Assembly: GCF_002288925.2 (NCBI RefSeq)
Contig: NW_022098076.1
Span: 66,567,964-66,631,963 of the forward strand
Direction: 5' to 3'
DNA: 64,000 nucleotides
Source of the DNA: Delphinapterus leucas
Lineage: Eukaryota; Chordata; Mammalia; Artiodactyla; Monodontidae
Shown here: positions 45,016-58,599 of the stretch, one piece after another
Layout: each line of letters begins with the position of its first letter
How positions within the stretch are numbered: the stretch's first letter is position 1
Notes under the pieces: generated by a model
What the model was told of the DNA's origin: nothing
The model's database searches: none
Seen by the model: the letters and a program-made list of their open reading frames with translations, nothing else
Program-made: the position numbers and the translations under genes

Positions 45016-48000
45016 AGAAATGCCCATCGGCACACTAGGAGTGTCTCCAGATTGCAAATTTCGATACAGAGTTCAAATGTTTGTTTGTCCTCCAGAACCA
45101 GAGATTTACTCTGTCCCAATGACACTAGCCAGCAAACTCCAAATTGGAGTCAGCAGATGTCAATTTAATGGCATAAATCATGGCTGTCTGGTACCTCACC
45201 TTGGAGAAATGAGGCTTTCCTCAGCCTGACCTAACAATACAACTTAGGGCTTGAGCCACTGGATCAGCCTCCACCTTCTCAAAAATCCACTACCGTCAGC
45301 AATGGGGAGGAAACGCACCCAACTGCAAAGTGACTTTCTTATTATTTATGAGTCACAGATGAGTTTTGTGAAGGCTGTCCGATATCTCAATTTCGAAATG
45401 CATGGCTTCTTCTAGTTTCCTAACAAACATCACCTGAATTTGGTTTTGAAATGATCACCCTGAAATATTTTAAAATACTCTCCATTCTCTTCATAGCTTT
45501 CTTGTTGAAACATGCTTATTAAAATGATAATCCAAGACCTAGTTTTAAAAAAAGAAAAAAATTCAAACCTGTTAACTGCCATACCTGCTACTTCTATGAT
45601 AGGATCCACAGGCAGAATTTGACAGAAAACAGGATAATCCAAGTCTTGCAGGACAAATTAAGTTCACCAAAATCTCCCTGCTGTTGGCAAGAGGTAGTTA
45701 CTTTCACAGGATCAAGAAATATGTAAGAAACTTGGTCATATGTGGGCATGATGACGCCAAGGTTACCAAATGGCTCTTGTTCAACCTGTCCTTATCTCAT
45801 CATAATTTACATGAAAATTGCCAGTCAAGATTGCAAATATCTCCAGGTGCTTTTGCCATTTCCCCTAAAACCCTCCCCCTAAAGGGTTTCCCTCACCTAT
45901 TTTTCCTCTCCTTAACTTCCCCTCATGCCCATATGCTTGACACAATCTTTTATTTTCTCTCCCACTAATCATTCTTTCATCCAAAGTTCAGCATAAAGTC
46001 TATCTCTTTCAGGAAGCCTGGTTTAGGAAACACAGAGTTAAGAAAATATGCTGGCTGTCAAGTGTTGAAAGACAACCCTCCTCAATCCTGGACAATTAAA
46101 TTGTGTCTCCAAAATGAATCTAAGGGTCCATAAATTGGTAGCATGTCTGGTTTATTAAGATTATGATCTCCTTAAAAGCAATGACCATATTGTTTAAATC
46201 ACATAGGTCTCAAACAATAAAAATAATCTTTTAGAGCTAAATTCTACCTTTGCTATCTCAGATGGGAGATATGTCTAAGTATTTGAAGTGGTGTAGCACT
46301 GTAAGAACTTTCTAAAACATAAGCTTACCTCACAACCCCCATCCATCACCACCACTGAAACTATACCCATGTTTGGTTGGGGCAGACTCTAGTCCAGCCT
46401 CCTCAATGCCATCCCTTTAAAGCCAAATGTTTTTAAAACATAAAAAGTTCTAGGTTTTTTTTCTGTCTTTTAATTAGAACATAAGACAAAGCCATTGGTC
46501 CAATATTCTTGCCACCACTCAATAACTGTGTCACTAGGAGTAGTTATTTGTAGTCTTTGGATCCACATATACTTGAGTTAGTGAGTCAAAAAAGAAATAG
46601 AAGAAATAAAAGAAATGGCATTTTGCTAATGATTTCTTTCTGGAATAATATAGTCATTGAAATAAAGTGCCACCTACACTACTACCTATGTTCGTAATCA
46701 ATTATCAGTCATTTGTTCCCTTTAGCCAGCTGCCCTTCATTCTAAGTATTCCACCTATTTCATTCACTTAAAAGATCCAAGAGTTAAAAGAACAAAGAGA
46801 TCAAACAAATTGGGGAAAGAACATAGAGGCAAAAATATGGGGAGATAACAGCAATCTCCTTCATGGAAACTTGCAAAGTCATGCTTCTTCTGAGATCAGA
46901 CCTTGACCTACTGATGCTTCCAGCAAGGAAGGGGTGAATTTTGGCTCCCAGAAAGAATGCTCACCCAGGTAACTGCACACGCAGGTGAACTGCACTTGGC
47001 TGCCCATGGGAGCCCCTTCCTGACATTTATTATGTGTGGTTTTGTCACGTGCTATTAACCATGGTGCCACAGTCCCCAAAGAGTCTGAAGTATAGAAACA
47101 GGGAGACGAACCTCTTACCTTTCTCCTGGGAGTGTCCCAAAGCTTAATTACTTTTCTGTGCTCTGAAACTCACACACAACCCAGAATGGAAATTCAAAGT
47201 GACACAAAACAAGCTACTGACAGTAGGGTAATTTGTGCTTCTTTTGTAAAGCAATCTTCTAAAATACTCATTCTTTCTAACATATTATTAACTAAGTTCA
47301 CACTTCACACTTTTTGGCAAAATCTTTATTCTTCTAACTCCAAGCCAACTTGAAAACTCTGTAGGATTGCAAAGATTGATATTTATGGGAACTTTGTGAT
47401 TTTTTTTTTCCCCCTTCAAAGGATGGTATGATGTAATGGTTCTGACACATTTCTAGTCTTTTTAAATTAGGTCAGAGTTGAAAGATGGGAAAGGAAGTTG
47501 AAAGCATGGCCAGAGTTCTGGTACCAATTTTTCTGAGGGATTGGGGGAGGGAAAGGAAGCACCATAATTGATAAACTCAGTAAGCCTATGGGAGAACCTC
47601 ACATAACAGGCACCTCAACTTTTTGCCCATCTTCCTGGGTTTCGACATTTCAAAGCAGTTCTGAGGAGGAGAATATAACAGTGAACCTAACTCGTAGCAG
47701 AGAGGAGGTATGAACCAGTGACAAGAATCAAACTTGTAAGACCTAGAGATAGATTTTAAACAAACATTCACTTTTTCTTGACTTTCACTGCCAGAAAATA
47801 TTTGGGTGGAAAGTTAGGAGAGAATAAATTCTGTCTAGAAATTGTGGGTGAGCAAGTATATGGTATAAGTGAAAATCTCTTACTGCGTTTTTTAGCTATT
47901 AGGTTAAAAAAAAAAGAACCCACATCAACAGCACACCCCAGAGGTACAACAGTATTACCCATCACTGTCAGAACTGCTGAACTCCGCAAAACCACCACAG

Positions 48001-49838
48001 CACTGTAACCAGTGTAGGATGCCATTCCTTCCCACTGTCTCTCACATCGACTGGTTGCTGGAGCTGAAACCAAATTAAGTATTTCCCTCTAGTAATCTGT
48101 AAATTCTGAGAGACAGTGCTATGAAAATTAACTGAATTCTAAACAAACATGAAAGTTGGGAAATCTCTACCAAAACCCCTTCAGTGTTTCTCCTCCCCCA
48201 ACTATTTTCAACATACAAAGAAAATATTTGTTGTATATTTTTCCTTTGGGGAGGCTGGGGAGAAAGGAGACAAAATTAAAGGCCTGGGGAGAGCGTGAGG
48301 TCTCTGAAATAGACAGCCTCAAATACCCCTTTCATCTCCCAAGGATTCCTTAGTTGCAGCGCATTAAAAACAAACAAACCAACAACCACCAAACAACTCA
48401 AATCCGAATTAAGAGTTAAGGCGAATTTTACAGCCATGTAACCTGCGCAGAGTTGGGGCCCACGTCTTGTGCTCCTTGTCTCCCAGGCCTCCAACAACCT
48501 GGAAGAGCTCTTTCCTCCTTCACATTGTCTGTGACCCTTAAAATTCAGTGTCCACTAGGGACAAGGTGGCCCATGCACGAGAGGCCATCCCATTTTGGTT
48601 CAGGGTTCTTCTTCCATATGTTACTTTTCAGAACACACCAATGAGAAGTCTATCACTCTGGCCTCTACCTACAATTACTGCACCTACCCTACATCAGCCC
48701 TTAAGGAGAGTCACTCGCTCTCAGTTGGCCACTGAACTATAACTAAAGTCAACTTCTGAGTCATGGAGAGACACCACTGCTCATCACAGCTAGATCACAG
48801 AACATGCTGGGGTCCACTATCAACTTGCTTCCCAGTTAAGTCTCCATTTAGCTTGACACACACTGGAGGAAATCCCATTTGTTACTTTAGAGCTTGAAAA
48901 TAAGTTTCATTAGATGTCTCTGCTTCAGTTATTATACTTTCATAGACAAAATAAAATTCATGCCTTAATAGTCAAGGAAAAATCATGCTACACTGGAGCA
49001 AAGACCCAGATCTGGGCTGAGAGTGTGGTTTAAAAAAGAAAAAGAATGTACAAGAGACACCCCCAAAGGAAAAGCCCATCACTGTGCGGGAGAGGGCCAA
49101 CCAGTCCTTGCTCAAGAAGAAGGGCACCCTGCTCCAGCAACTCATGAGAGCCCAAGGACTCGGGAGAAGGCCTCCCCCCTGAGGGGTGATGCTTCGCAAG
49201 AACAATGATCCTGACAGTTGCTCAGCTTCACCATTAATTCTCCATAAAGAGCAGTTTTTGCGATGAGCGCTTGTGTCAGGAGGGGCCCGATGGTTCAGAA
49301 ACCTGTAATTATTCTTGGCTCGCCACCCCCCCACTGCCTCTGCACCTGTGTCAGTTCAAGGCACCAGCTGGCCATGTCTTGCCTCCTGCCTCTTAAAGGG
49401 GTGGATTGCGGCTGGGAGGGGGCGGGTGGGCAGGGGAGCCTTCATTGAAAACCCACACTCACGTTACTTGCCTCTTCTTCCAAAATGCAAAAACAAAACA
49501 AAAATTTTAAATTCACCAATCTCATCCCTTCCCCCAATGGGTCTTGCCAAAGGAAACAAATAAACATTAATTGGCTAGAGAGCCTTCATTCAAACCAAAA
49601 TTACTGAAAAACACAGTAACAGGGAAAGGTCTGACAAGGGGTTATTAATCCTGTTTTACAACCCGCTCTTACTCACCCCCCTACCCGCTCCTGTGAACTT
49701 TGCACACACACGCACACACCCTCCCCAAACTCCCTGGGCCCCTCTGTACTGAGTGGCCAAGATCGGAACATGCCGAACCCATGACATCATCTCCCCTTCC
49801 TCTCCCAAATCACTTGCACAGGCTGACTCAGGCTACTG
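45016..49838. other. Intron sequence, mostly unassigned
   Basis: No gene recognised. 46140-46200 resembles a weak L2 end. The open frames (for example 45684-45968 plus, 47768-48073 minus, 48972-49334 minus) have no domains. 49380-49440 is briefly GC-rich. Confidence 0.45.
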
Positions 49839-49841
49839 GGA

Positions 49842-49862
49842 TTTTTTTTTTTTTTTTTTTTT
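49842..49862. repeat. Poly-T tract
   Basis: A T run of about 20 bases without a recognisable adjoining SINE or L1. Confidence 0.9.
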
Positions 49863-50020
49863 AAAGCAAGCTCATTTCATTGACTCCCTTCTGGACCATT
49901 GTTACATCCTTCTCAGTCGGGTAAATTAAATATATCCTTCCTCTACCTCCCATAAAATATACGTATACATACATGATTGTTTTTCACCCCAAAGCACAGC
50001 TGCCCAGGTGTACAATGTAT

Positions 50021-50024
<4 letters not shown>

Positions 50025-50058
<34 letters not shown>

Positions 50059-50060
50059 AC
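50025..50060. repeat. (AC)n microsatellite
   Basis: AC repeat with one TC interruption. Confidence 0.97.
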
Positions 50061-50457
50061 AAACCCACTCGAAGCTTGAATTTCCCAAGAACAACAGGTT
50101 CAAATCCCATCGGGGCCCTCAGTGGCAGATGCAATTTAGTGGCTGGTGATCACAGAGGATATTTTCAAAACCAAGAGAGTTTAAGCACTTCCACTGTGGA
50201 ATGCTGAAGACAACGTAGCGGCACTAAGAGGAATGTTTGTTTTGCTCCTCAGACTTCGAAAAGTGACAGCCAAAGACATAATGAAACCAAGCCCTAAGCC
50301 GCTTTTCCTGACATAGATGGTTGTACATTTACTTAATTTAGGGTCCTTGGAATCAATTTCCCAAAATATTCACGGTGCCTGTGCGGGTGAGCTACTGCGC
50401 CGCTCACCCCAGTTAAGGAGACGGGCCCTGTGCACCCTGGAAGGCAGAAGCAAGGCG

Positions 50458-50695
50458 GCTAAGAGCTGGCCCTGGAGGCAGGCTGCCTGGCTCCAAAATC
50501 GGGTTACACTACTTACTAGCTCACATCACTGCTGGGCAAGTTACTTGACCCCTCTGCCTCAGTTTCCTCATCTGTAAAGTGAGATAACAGAAGAAGCTAC
50601 ACTGCAGAAGTGTGTGAGAGTTCAATCACTCTCAAGTGTCAAGCGCTTATAACAGGGCCTGAAACACACACTATGGATGCTATAGCCAATATATA
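50458..50695 (+). repeat. MIR SINE
   Basis: Nearly full length: CTAAGAGCTGGCCCTGGAGG, CTGCCTGGCTCCAAAATC, TACTTACTAGCTCACATCAC, CCTCAGTTTCCTCATCTGTA and AAGCGCTTATAACAGGGCCT in MIR order. Confidence 0.92.
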
Positions 50696-51139
50696 ATGTG
50701 TTCTTTTCATTACACATCTAAGAAGAAAATAAATATATCAAGGGCACGGAAAGGGAAGATAAAAACACCAAATAATTATCAAGGTAAAGCAAAGCTGTTG
50801 AGTGGAAAAGGTTAAGTGAGCAGGGGACTCCGGCTGCATGACCTACCTCACTGGGCTGTTTTCTCACTTACCAGGTGAATGGATGGGGGTTCTCAGGAAC
50901 CTACTAGTCTGGAGTTCCAGGAGGCCATGAAATAGTGGTGGAAGGGTAAAGAAACATGGGAATGGCTCATTCAGTACAGGTTTGAAGGAACAGACCAATG
51001 GTTTTGCTGCCCAACTGGCTGGTGAAAGGAAGGAGGCTGCAAAACCCAGAAGAAGGTGGTCTTTGGCCTCTTCACAGGCACTTCTTGGCCTCGCTCATGA
51101 AGCTTAAGACACTCACTAACCCAAGTTTACACATACTAT
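50696..51139. other. Intron sequence, nothing recognised
   Basis: Unique-looking sequence of average composition. Confidence 0.45.
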
Positions 51140-51295
51140 GAAACGAATTCTCTGGTTCACCGTGGATATGAGCCTCGCCAGCATCTAAATATAATCTTCA
51201 CCAGAATATGGGCTCCTCAAAGACACCCGGACTTGTTTTTGACTCATGGCCGGATTCAAGCATTTGTCTTGTCGAATGAATGAATGAAGCAACTC
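51140..51295 (+). repeat. L2-like LINE fragment
   Basis: CACCAGAATATGGGCTCCTC and GTCGAATGAATGAATGAAGC fit the last part of an L2 element, diverged. Confidence 0.6.
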
Positions 51296-51889
51296 TCAAA
51301 CAAACAATTCAGTCAAAATGTCAACACATTTGATCACAATTCTGGTCAGGCAGGGGTCGAAGAGTATGATACAAGCCCCAAATTCTTCTTCCTCCACCAA
51401 AAGAACACCAGAAACAATATGTATGCATATATAACCAACAACAGTCCTTGTAGGCTTCAGCAGTATTTTAATATTTAATTACAGGTGATATTAACTTGTC
51501 TCTTCAATGTTTTTCATTAAAGAAGAAAAAAAAGTTTAAATGCTTACTGTCTGGGATACACCCAGCATTCCCAAATGTGAGGCACATTTAGATTCCTACA
51601 AGGCCATAGGGAAGCCCTGTGTAGGAAGTAAAAGCCATTTCCTCATCTCAGAGAATGTTCCTCTTCCTCCTGCCACTTCATCTTTTCTCCTCTGGCCTCC
51701 AGAAACCACCAGGAAGAGAAGCCATAAACACAAGTGGACAAGGTGCTGTTCAACTCTCATTTGTATTGGCAAAAAGAACCTGGCCTGGGAATCAGATTCA
51801 ACACCTCCCTTTCCAACACTGCCTCTTCCCTTCCCACGGAACTACTAACCCTGAGCAGGGAGTTCATTCCCTTCTTGCAAAGTGAGTGA

Positions 51890-52440
51890 ACCACCCTTTC
51901 AAAGACCCCTTCCAGCTCAAGTGCTTGCTGATAGTACTTCAGTGGCCTGCCATCACACTTACTTCCTCGCTATGGCAAATCAGATCCTACATGAACCAGT
52001 CTTGTTTTCTTCACCTCTTACCGCCCCCCTTCCATTCACACAACCACACCAAGCTCAGGGCCACAGTGCCTGCTATTCCTGCACCCCAGAATCCAGACTC
52101 CCCAGGTCATGGCATACCTGCTTTCTTTTAATCTGTTATGTTTTGGTTTAATTGCCACCTATTCAGAGAGTCCTTTGATCTGCCTAGATAAACTAACCCA
52201 AACACCCTATTCATTCTCCCTCAGACTACCTTGTTTTATTTGTTTTTCAGTTACTTACCAAGCCCTGGAAAGATCTAAATTATTTGTTTTCATGTTTATT
52301 GTCCATCTTTCCATACTATTAGGGAAGTTCCAGCAGAGTAGGGACCTGGGCTTATGTGCCAATGAATCTCCACACCCAGCACAGGGCCTGGAAAAGGCAT
52401 CTAAAGATACTAGTTTAATGGGTAAATGAATCAATGAAGC
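51890..52440 (+). repeat. L2 LINE 3' region
   Basis: Matches the L2 3' order loosely: CTTCCAGCTCAAGTG-type start, CTATTCATTCTCCCTCAGAC, TATTGTCCATCTTTCC, GCAGAGTAGGGACCTGGGC, CACCCAGCACAGGGCCTGG and AATGGGTAAATGAATCAATG. Confidence 0.65.
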
Positions 52441-54600
52441 CATTAGTCAATGCTGAAGTCCAGGGAGGACTTTAGCTGGTCTCACCAGCCAGGAAAGCTA
52501 TCCTAAAATGTCTACCTTATTAGGTCAGAGGACTCCATCAATGTTTCTCCTCCGTTCACATTTTAGCACCGAGAAAGCACTCACTGACTCATACTCATCA
52601 GACTCAGTAAGATGGAAACTCTGCTCAAGACAAAGAGATCAGCCTTGGGTCCTCACACCTGCACATTTCAAACAGATGCAAAGAGGGCATTTCTTCTCAG
52701 GAGTCTGTATTGCATCATGTGCTCCAAGTGTCGCTCAGATGAACAAACCCACCCTCTCCTGGCCTCCACAACCAGGTTCCTGTTAACTGGTGCCCTGAGG
52801 GAACAGATTTAAGATAGAGACTCAACCATCTTACATCATTTATTCCCATTTCTATTACCCAAAAGGACCTCCCTGAGAAAGGCAGCTCTGGCCACTGGTC
52901 TCTGAAGCACTTGAGGGTCACATCCATTTGGTTCCCAACACGGGCATCCCCACATTCACTGATATTTCGATGAAACAGTGCATTCAAATCTCGCAGGCAG
53001 GGAGGACGCATGTTTTTTGTCATCCTAAACAGCTGCACACTTCACTTGCATAGGTGAGGTCCTTGGAAATTCCTGTTTTGGCCCATTCTGGTGACTTTCC
53101 CATAAATTCCTAAACACAAAGCATTTTGTTCCTCTCCATTCCCTTTAAGAATTTTACATAAAAAGATATCTCTACTGAGAGGTGCTATTTATTTCAGTAT
53201 CATTATTTCACGGATACAGAGCCCTCAAACACTGAACCTGGAAGTAAGCCAAAATCCGATTAAGAGGGTATGGCGTTTAAACTAGGCAAGAGCTGAGGGT
53301 GAAAATATTGAATATAAGCTGTACAGGGTCCCTGTGTGTGTGTGAACACATGTATGGGTGTGTGTGCACATGCCACTGACAATGAAATGTAGATTCTTTT
53401 TCACGTCTTTCGGATGCCTTTCTCTAAACCCGTCATTGTTCTCAGAGTCACAAAGTCATTCCCTTTCTTGTTTATTATGTTAGGCAATAGGAAGCTTTCA
53501 CATGATGGCTGGAAAAAGATGAGGGAGAAAGAAAGAGAAGGTTTTCCATCACATAAAGAAAAGAAAAATCGTGCTTGGCCCATTTCTGAACCACATTCTG
53601 ATGCTGCAGATTTCAAATTAACAATTCAACCCAACTGGACAGGGAGGAATCAAGTGCTGAGGCCCTGAAGTTTGGTTTCCAGTAGCTCTGGCATCTCATT
53701 TAACCTGAGGTGGCTCGCCTGGTACCGCAGGACATGCACTTTCAGGCACACCAGACTCTCATTGAAGAGACACTAATTTGAATCATCACTGCCATCCCCT
53801 CTCCCCTTTGTTCCTGTTTGAACCAATTTCCATACAGTTTCAAAGAAATCATCAGCCCATGCAAAGGGAAATCCCAATGGAACAAGAACTACATTAGCAG
53901 CATAAGGGGGAAAATCTAATTTCCAATCCAGTTGCTTTGTTGTTTCAACCTCCAAGGAAGGTTGCTACATATGCACAACATAAAATTAAGTTTTAAAACG
54001 CCACCATGATTTAAAATTAATAGAAACTCTCATGGGGAAAAGGTGGTTCTTAGTACAAATCTCCTTACACAATTGAAGGTCAACTCCACCAGAGCTTGTG
54101 GGTGGTCTGGGTCTTTGAGGTCTCAATCGTCTCAATCATCTCAGCCAACAAAATATTTTAGAACGGCATATATTCATTGAGACCAATGCACATGCTACTT
54201 AATAGTTTATGGTGAGTGAATTCTCAGTGTAAGGTAGTATCCACATTAAACATTCTTAAACTACCTTGTTGACAGACCTCACTGAGATGTATTTTAATGG
54301 TCCAAATTAAGGATTCCATTTTGGCATGACAGGATATGCCAATGAGACTTCCTAGTGCCCTAGTTACCGGAATAAAACTCATGGCAAGACACCAGTGTGA
54401 CTACATCATTAATTAACCTGAACCACATACCGGAACATTGCTGCTAATAAAACTCCCCTATAAAGAAAACATGTTTTCTCTACTGAGAATCCTGGAATGT
54501 GGGCCCCAGCAGAGCCACAGCCTTAATTTAGGAGATATTTTGATGTTGCGTCTATATCTGCAATTGCCATAAAATTTGCTTATATTTGGCTTGATCTTCA
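52441..54600. other. Intron sequence with a possible conserved patch
   Basis: No gene recognised. 54280-54480 (with TTACCGGAATAAAACTC, TCATTAATTAACC and ATACCGGAACATTG) is non-repetitive and motif-rich and could be a conserved element, but the evidence is only compositional. Confidence 0.35.
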
Positions 54601-54612
54601 ATAAATTGAGTT

Positions 54613-54687
54613 ATTTTTTTCCAAATTTTATTTTATTTTTAATACAGCAGTTCTTATTAGTTATCTATTTTATACATATTAGTGTAT
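54613..54687 (-). mobile_element. Very short 5'-truncated L1 insertion
   Basis: About 75 bp of young L1 3' end in antisense (CAGCAGTTCTTATTAGTTAT, TTTATACATATTAGTGTATA), flanked by ATAAATTGAGTT at 54601-54612 and 54688-54699. Confidence 0.88.
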
Positions 54688-54699
54688 ATAAATTGAGTT

Positions 54700-55745
54700 C
54701 TTGAATGTGCTTCTTGGAAAAATAAAATTAAAATGCCATCCACACTATCAGGATTTGCAAACAACTATATGAATGAAAGGATCACTTTTGCTAAGGCAGG
54801 GATGCTTTAACTGTGCTGTTCTTAAAAGCATACTCTGAGCTCTGAACCCACGATTCACTGAATCAGAGATCTATAGAAACCTTCCATTTTCTCTAGAAAA
54901 CAGGCTGACAGAATCGGGAATAAATCATAACTATAGCAGCCAGGTGAAACTGGGACTTTTCCAATCCAATCCATATGAAATGACATATACCTTTTTTTTA
55001 CGGATAATTCTTTTGTGAAAAGCTTCTGAAAATGGTTGTCAATATTTTCATGTAACCTCAAAGTCCCCCTGTGAGGCCAACTAGACAACAAGGATTAAAA
55101 TCCCCATCCTATTGATGGGGAACCCAAGCTAGTAAAGAAAACTGGGTTTTCCATACTTCTATAGCCACACTATAGACCAGAAACAGAACCAAAAGTTTCT
55201 TGCCTTTTTCCCTTAGGCTTTTTTTCTGGTCCAACTCTGAACCCTCTACCATGATCTCAAAACATTCTAAAAAATTCAACAAACCATCTGCAGTAACCTT
55301 GAAGGAACAGGATTCCTGACAAAGGTTCAGGATCTTCCCAAATTGTAAACACAATACCCGATCCCAAATTTCATTTCACAAACTTTTCAACTACATATGT
55401 AATTTCTCCTGGTGAGAACAAAAAGAGGTCTTAGTTTTGACAACAGCCTTTATTAGGAGATTTCTGAGTCTTCTCTGACTGTTCCAAATCTTGGTTGGAT
55501 TGTTAAAAGTAAACAGTATTTTAGTCATTCCAATCTGTCAACATCAAATGTCATTACTGAGATAGAAAGAAATGGAACCAGTATCACTTTTTAAGATCTG
55601 AACTGAGAAAATTTATAATTACGGTTTACTAAGAACCTAATTTTACTTGTTTATTGGATTAATACCAAATATATGAAAACTGTAAGTGACACACTTTTTT
55701 TAAAGGGGGTATTTGAATTTGCCATTCAACATTTGAAAGAAAATT
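54700..55745. other. Intron sequence, nothing recognised
   Basis: AT-rich unique-looking DNA. Minus-strand frames at 54855-55091 and 55109-55354 have no recognised similarity. Confidence 0.45.
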
Positions 55746-55755
55746 TCCTAGTTTT

Positions 55756-55965
55756 TTTTTGTTTTTTTTTTTTGCAGTACGCGGGCCTCTCACTGCTGTG
55801 GCCTCTCCCGTTGTGGAGCACAGGCTCCGGACGCGCAGGCCCAGCGGCCATGGTTCACAGGCCCAGCTGCTCCGCGGCATGTGGGATCTTCCCGGACCGG
55901 GGCACGAACCCGCGTCCCCTGCAACGGCAGGCGGACTCTCAACCACTGTACCACCAGGGAAGCCC
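55756..55965 (-). mobile_element. CHR-2-type SINE
   Basis: Antisense copy with tail T9GT12, then GCGGGCCTCTCACTGCTGTG to CACCAGGGAAGCCC. Target duplication TCCTAGTTTT at 55746-55755 and 55966-55975. Confidence 0.96.
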
Positions 55966-56564
55966 TCCTAGTTTTAATAAACATAAAAATGCATATTTCA
56001 CTAAACCAGATTCAACATTCCCCCCCAACCCAGTGCCCTTCAGAATACTGGATCTTAGCCCATTTTCAACACCAATATTATCAATCACTTATTTCTTTTG
56101 TTCAAGATTCGAATAGAAAATGCAGCTTGAAAAAGAACATGGAAGGAATAGAAGCAGCAAGAAGAGGAGGAAAAATAGCAGTAATGGAAAACAGATGAAC
56201 AGCAAGCATTTCACTCCTGTGTAAAAATCCTGGATGGCAGCAGCTCTTATCAGGTGACGTACCTCGAACCAAGGGGATCCATCAAACTTTGGGCAGCAAA
56301 TCAACACAAGGGCAAAACTGACACTTACCCCTGCTCCCTACATGGAACCTAAACCTTAATTTTAAAGTGGTTTTATCTATAATCATTTGGTAGTAAACTA
56401 AGAAGAAAGAATTATTATTGTGATTCAGAAATATGTGGTTGTGGAAGACCATCTTTATTAAAAATCAAGTAATTTAGCATCTTATTGGGAGGGGGTACCT
56501 AATCAATCTCGGATATCAAAATCTTTCAACTTTGGGACTTTTTATAGGTATATAAAATCAAAGG

Positions 56565-56690
56565 CAATGTGGTGTCACGGAGAGAACACAGACCAAAGTC
56601 AGGAGGACTTTTACCAGCTCCTCCTATGTAATTAACTTTGTGGCCTTCCTGAAGTCACTTCCTCTTTGATCCTTGGTTTCTTGTGACCAA
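56565..56690 (+). repeat. MIR-like SINE fragment
   Basis: AATGTGGTGTCACGGAGAGA, AGTCAGGAGGACTTTTACC and GAAGTCACTTCCTCTTTG resemble a diverged MIR head and core. Confidence 0.6.
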
Positions 56691-57264
56691 ATCTTGCTTG
56701 CCTGAAGGAAGCAAGGCATGATGAAGATGGAATTTACTATTCTGATCCCTCTGCTTATAGGAGTCTTCAGGTATCTCAATTTCAGATTCTGGACTGCAAT
56801 TTCTGCCCAACCTCCCAGGCGAGGTCCCATGAAACAAGGCCAGATAGTTGTCCTTGAGATGCTGGGGTAGACAGGTGTTGTTTCTAAGGATCCCCTCCTC
56901 TAGTAGTTATCAATGCCCTGCCTGATAAATCTAGGTCAGGATTCACAAACTCAAAACACCTACAGGGGCCAGGAGGCTAGTACACATTAGTGAAAAGAAT
57001 ATGACAGCAGAGACTGGTGGGAACTGTGGTAAACACTTCCACCAAGTTTTCCTAGGAAATTGCTTATTTGAGGAGACACCCAGCTGGAGGAAATCACAAA
57101 TGAGCAGCACCTTCCTTCATCTCCTGACCAGCTACTCTTGCCCAGCACCATGCAGCTGGAATCCCTGCTCTCAAGAAGAATCTTGACACAAGAAAGGGAA
57201 ATCTGCAGAGATGTCACCACGAAAAGTCAAGCAGGAGAGGGTAAGCGCTAACAAATCTACAAGA

Positions 57265-57365
57265 GCCTGGAGGTCTGGCACCAAGTTTTAAACCTCCCTT
57301 GGGCTAAGCACAGTGCTCGGTATAATCAACAGCTGCTCAATAAATTCTTCCTAAATGAATTTTTA
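57265..57365 (+). repeat. MIR/L2-like 3' fragment
   Basis: GGGCTAAGCACAGTGCTCGG and GCTGCTCAATAAATTCTTCC are typical 3' end strings. Confidence 0.6.
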
Positions 57366-57539
57366 AAAAAATCTTGATAGGGGGCCACTATTACTTATCA
57401 TTCTGTGCTCTTCTCAAGGGTGACTGGATCAGACTGGTAGCTTTGTCTTAGCACGATAACGGCCAGGGAGGAAGAACTCTGCTACGATATGTAGGTTACA
57501 CCCATTTGAACTCTGTTGGCCTTTCAGGGGCAGGTACTG

Positions 57540-57930
57540 TATTCGTACTTCTTTTAAATTAATTTAAAAATTATTTACTGAGCCTCCACTTTACATCAGA
57601 CACTTTGCTAGAGATTTCAGGGAATCCCAGGGCTCAATATCTACCTATAAGATGCCCATGGTATAGTAGGGACAGAGGGATAGAAACACATACAATTAAA
57701 GAGAACAGGGTATATGTGTGACCAATAGCTAGGACAAACAATGTGTTATGGCAACACAGCAAAGGAACCAACTCACTCTCCTAGAGAGGTCAGTGAAGGC
57801 CACATGAAGAAGTCACATTTGAGCTAGACCTTGAAAAATAAGTGAGCTTTTGTCAAATGTAGAAAGGGAACAATAACATTCTAGAAAGAGCACACAACAT
57901 GAGCAATGATGTAGACACATGAAAGCCCCA
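57540..57930 (+). repeat. Old diverged mammal-wide repeat (L2-like family)
   Basis: TTTACTGAGCCTCCACTTTA, CAGACACTTTGCTAGAG, GAAGGCCACATGAAGAAGTC, TTTGAGCTAGACCTTGAAAA and CATTCTAGAAAGAGCACACA follow the order of an abundant ancient repeat. It corresponds to an earlier part of the consensus seen at 14925-15300. Confidence 0.65.
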
Positions 57931-58599
57931 CTGTGTGCTTGGAAAAGGGTAAGCAGTCATGGGGTATCTGTAAAGGGGCAGCAGAAAATGCATCCCCAGG
58001 GCCTAGAAAATGCAAACAGTTTTTGGCTGACAATGACGTTGCTGGTTTGTTCTAGGCTCAGCTTTACCAGTATACTTACTAAACAGCAATGGCTATTTCT
58101 CTAGATCCTCAGTGATAATTCAGGGAAAGATCAAGAGCTCAAAAGATATTAGTGAGGCCCAATGGTCATATTAATGCTACCAAGTAATACTCCTGAACCC
58201 AAATGTTTTACAAAGTCATCTAAGGCATTTTCCGTTTCAGATTCATACTAATTTAAGACATACATATAACAAACCTTAAAATGAGAACAAAAGAAGATAA
58301 ATATTACCAAAAAGAAATCTTAGCTTAAAAAAGTGCTACTGGATCACGCACAGAATTAAATTCAGCCCTGAGTTTCCTGGTAGCCAAGGCAAAACGATCA
58401 ATACTGAGTTAAGAAATTCTCATCATCAAGTAAAAGAAACATCAGTTCCTCAGATATCAGTTGACCTGTGTATGCCACCTTTAAAGGAAGAAGAGGAGGA
58501 AGACAAGAAAATGTGGAATAAAAGAGAAAGAACAAGAGGAAAAAAGAAGATGATTATCTCCCCTTTTTAAAAAAAGTGAAATTTCCTCATTAAAACCAT
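57931..58599. other. Intron sequence, nothing recognised
   Basis: AT- and purine-rich. No gene or repeat assigned. Confidence 0.45.

Noticed and set aside
49040..49215. Possible processed pseudogene (open plus-strand stretch rich in Lys/Glu/Pro)
   Set aside because: No recognisable parent gene, poly-A tail or target duplication.
49300..49460. GC-rich patch considered as KLF7 exon 1 or promoter
   Set aside because: No sequence encoding the KLF7 N-terminus on the minus strand, and too few CpGs for a promoter island.
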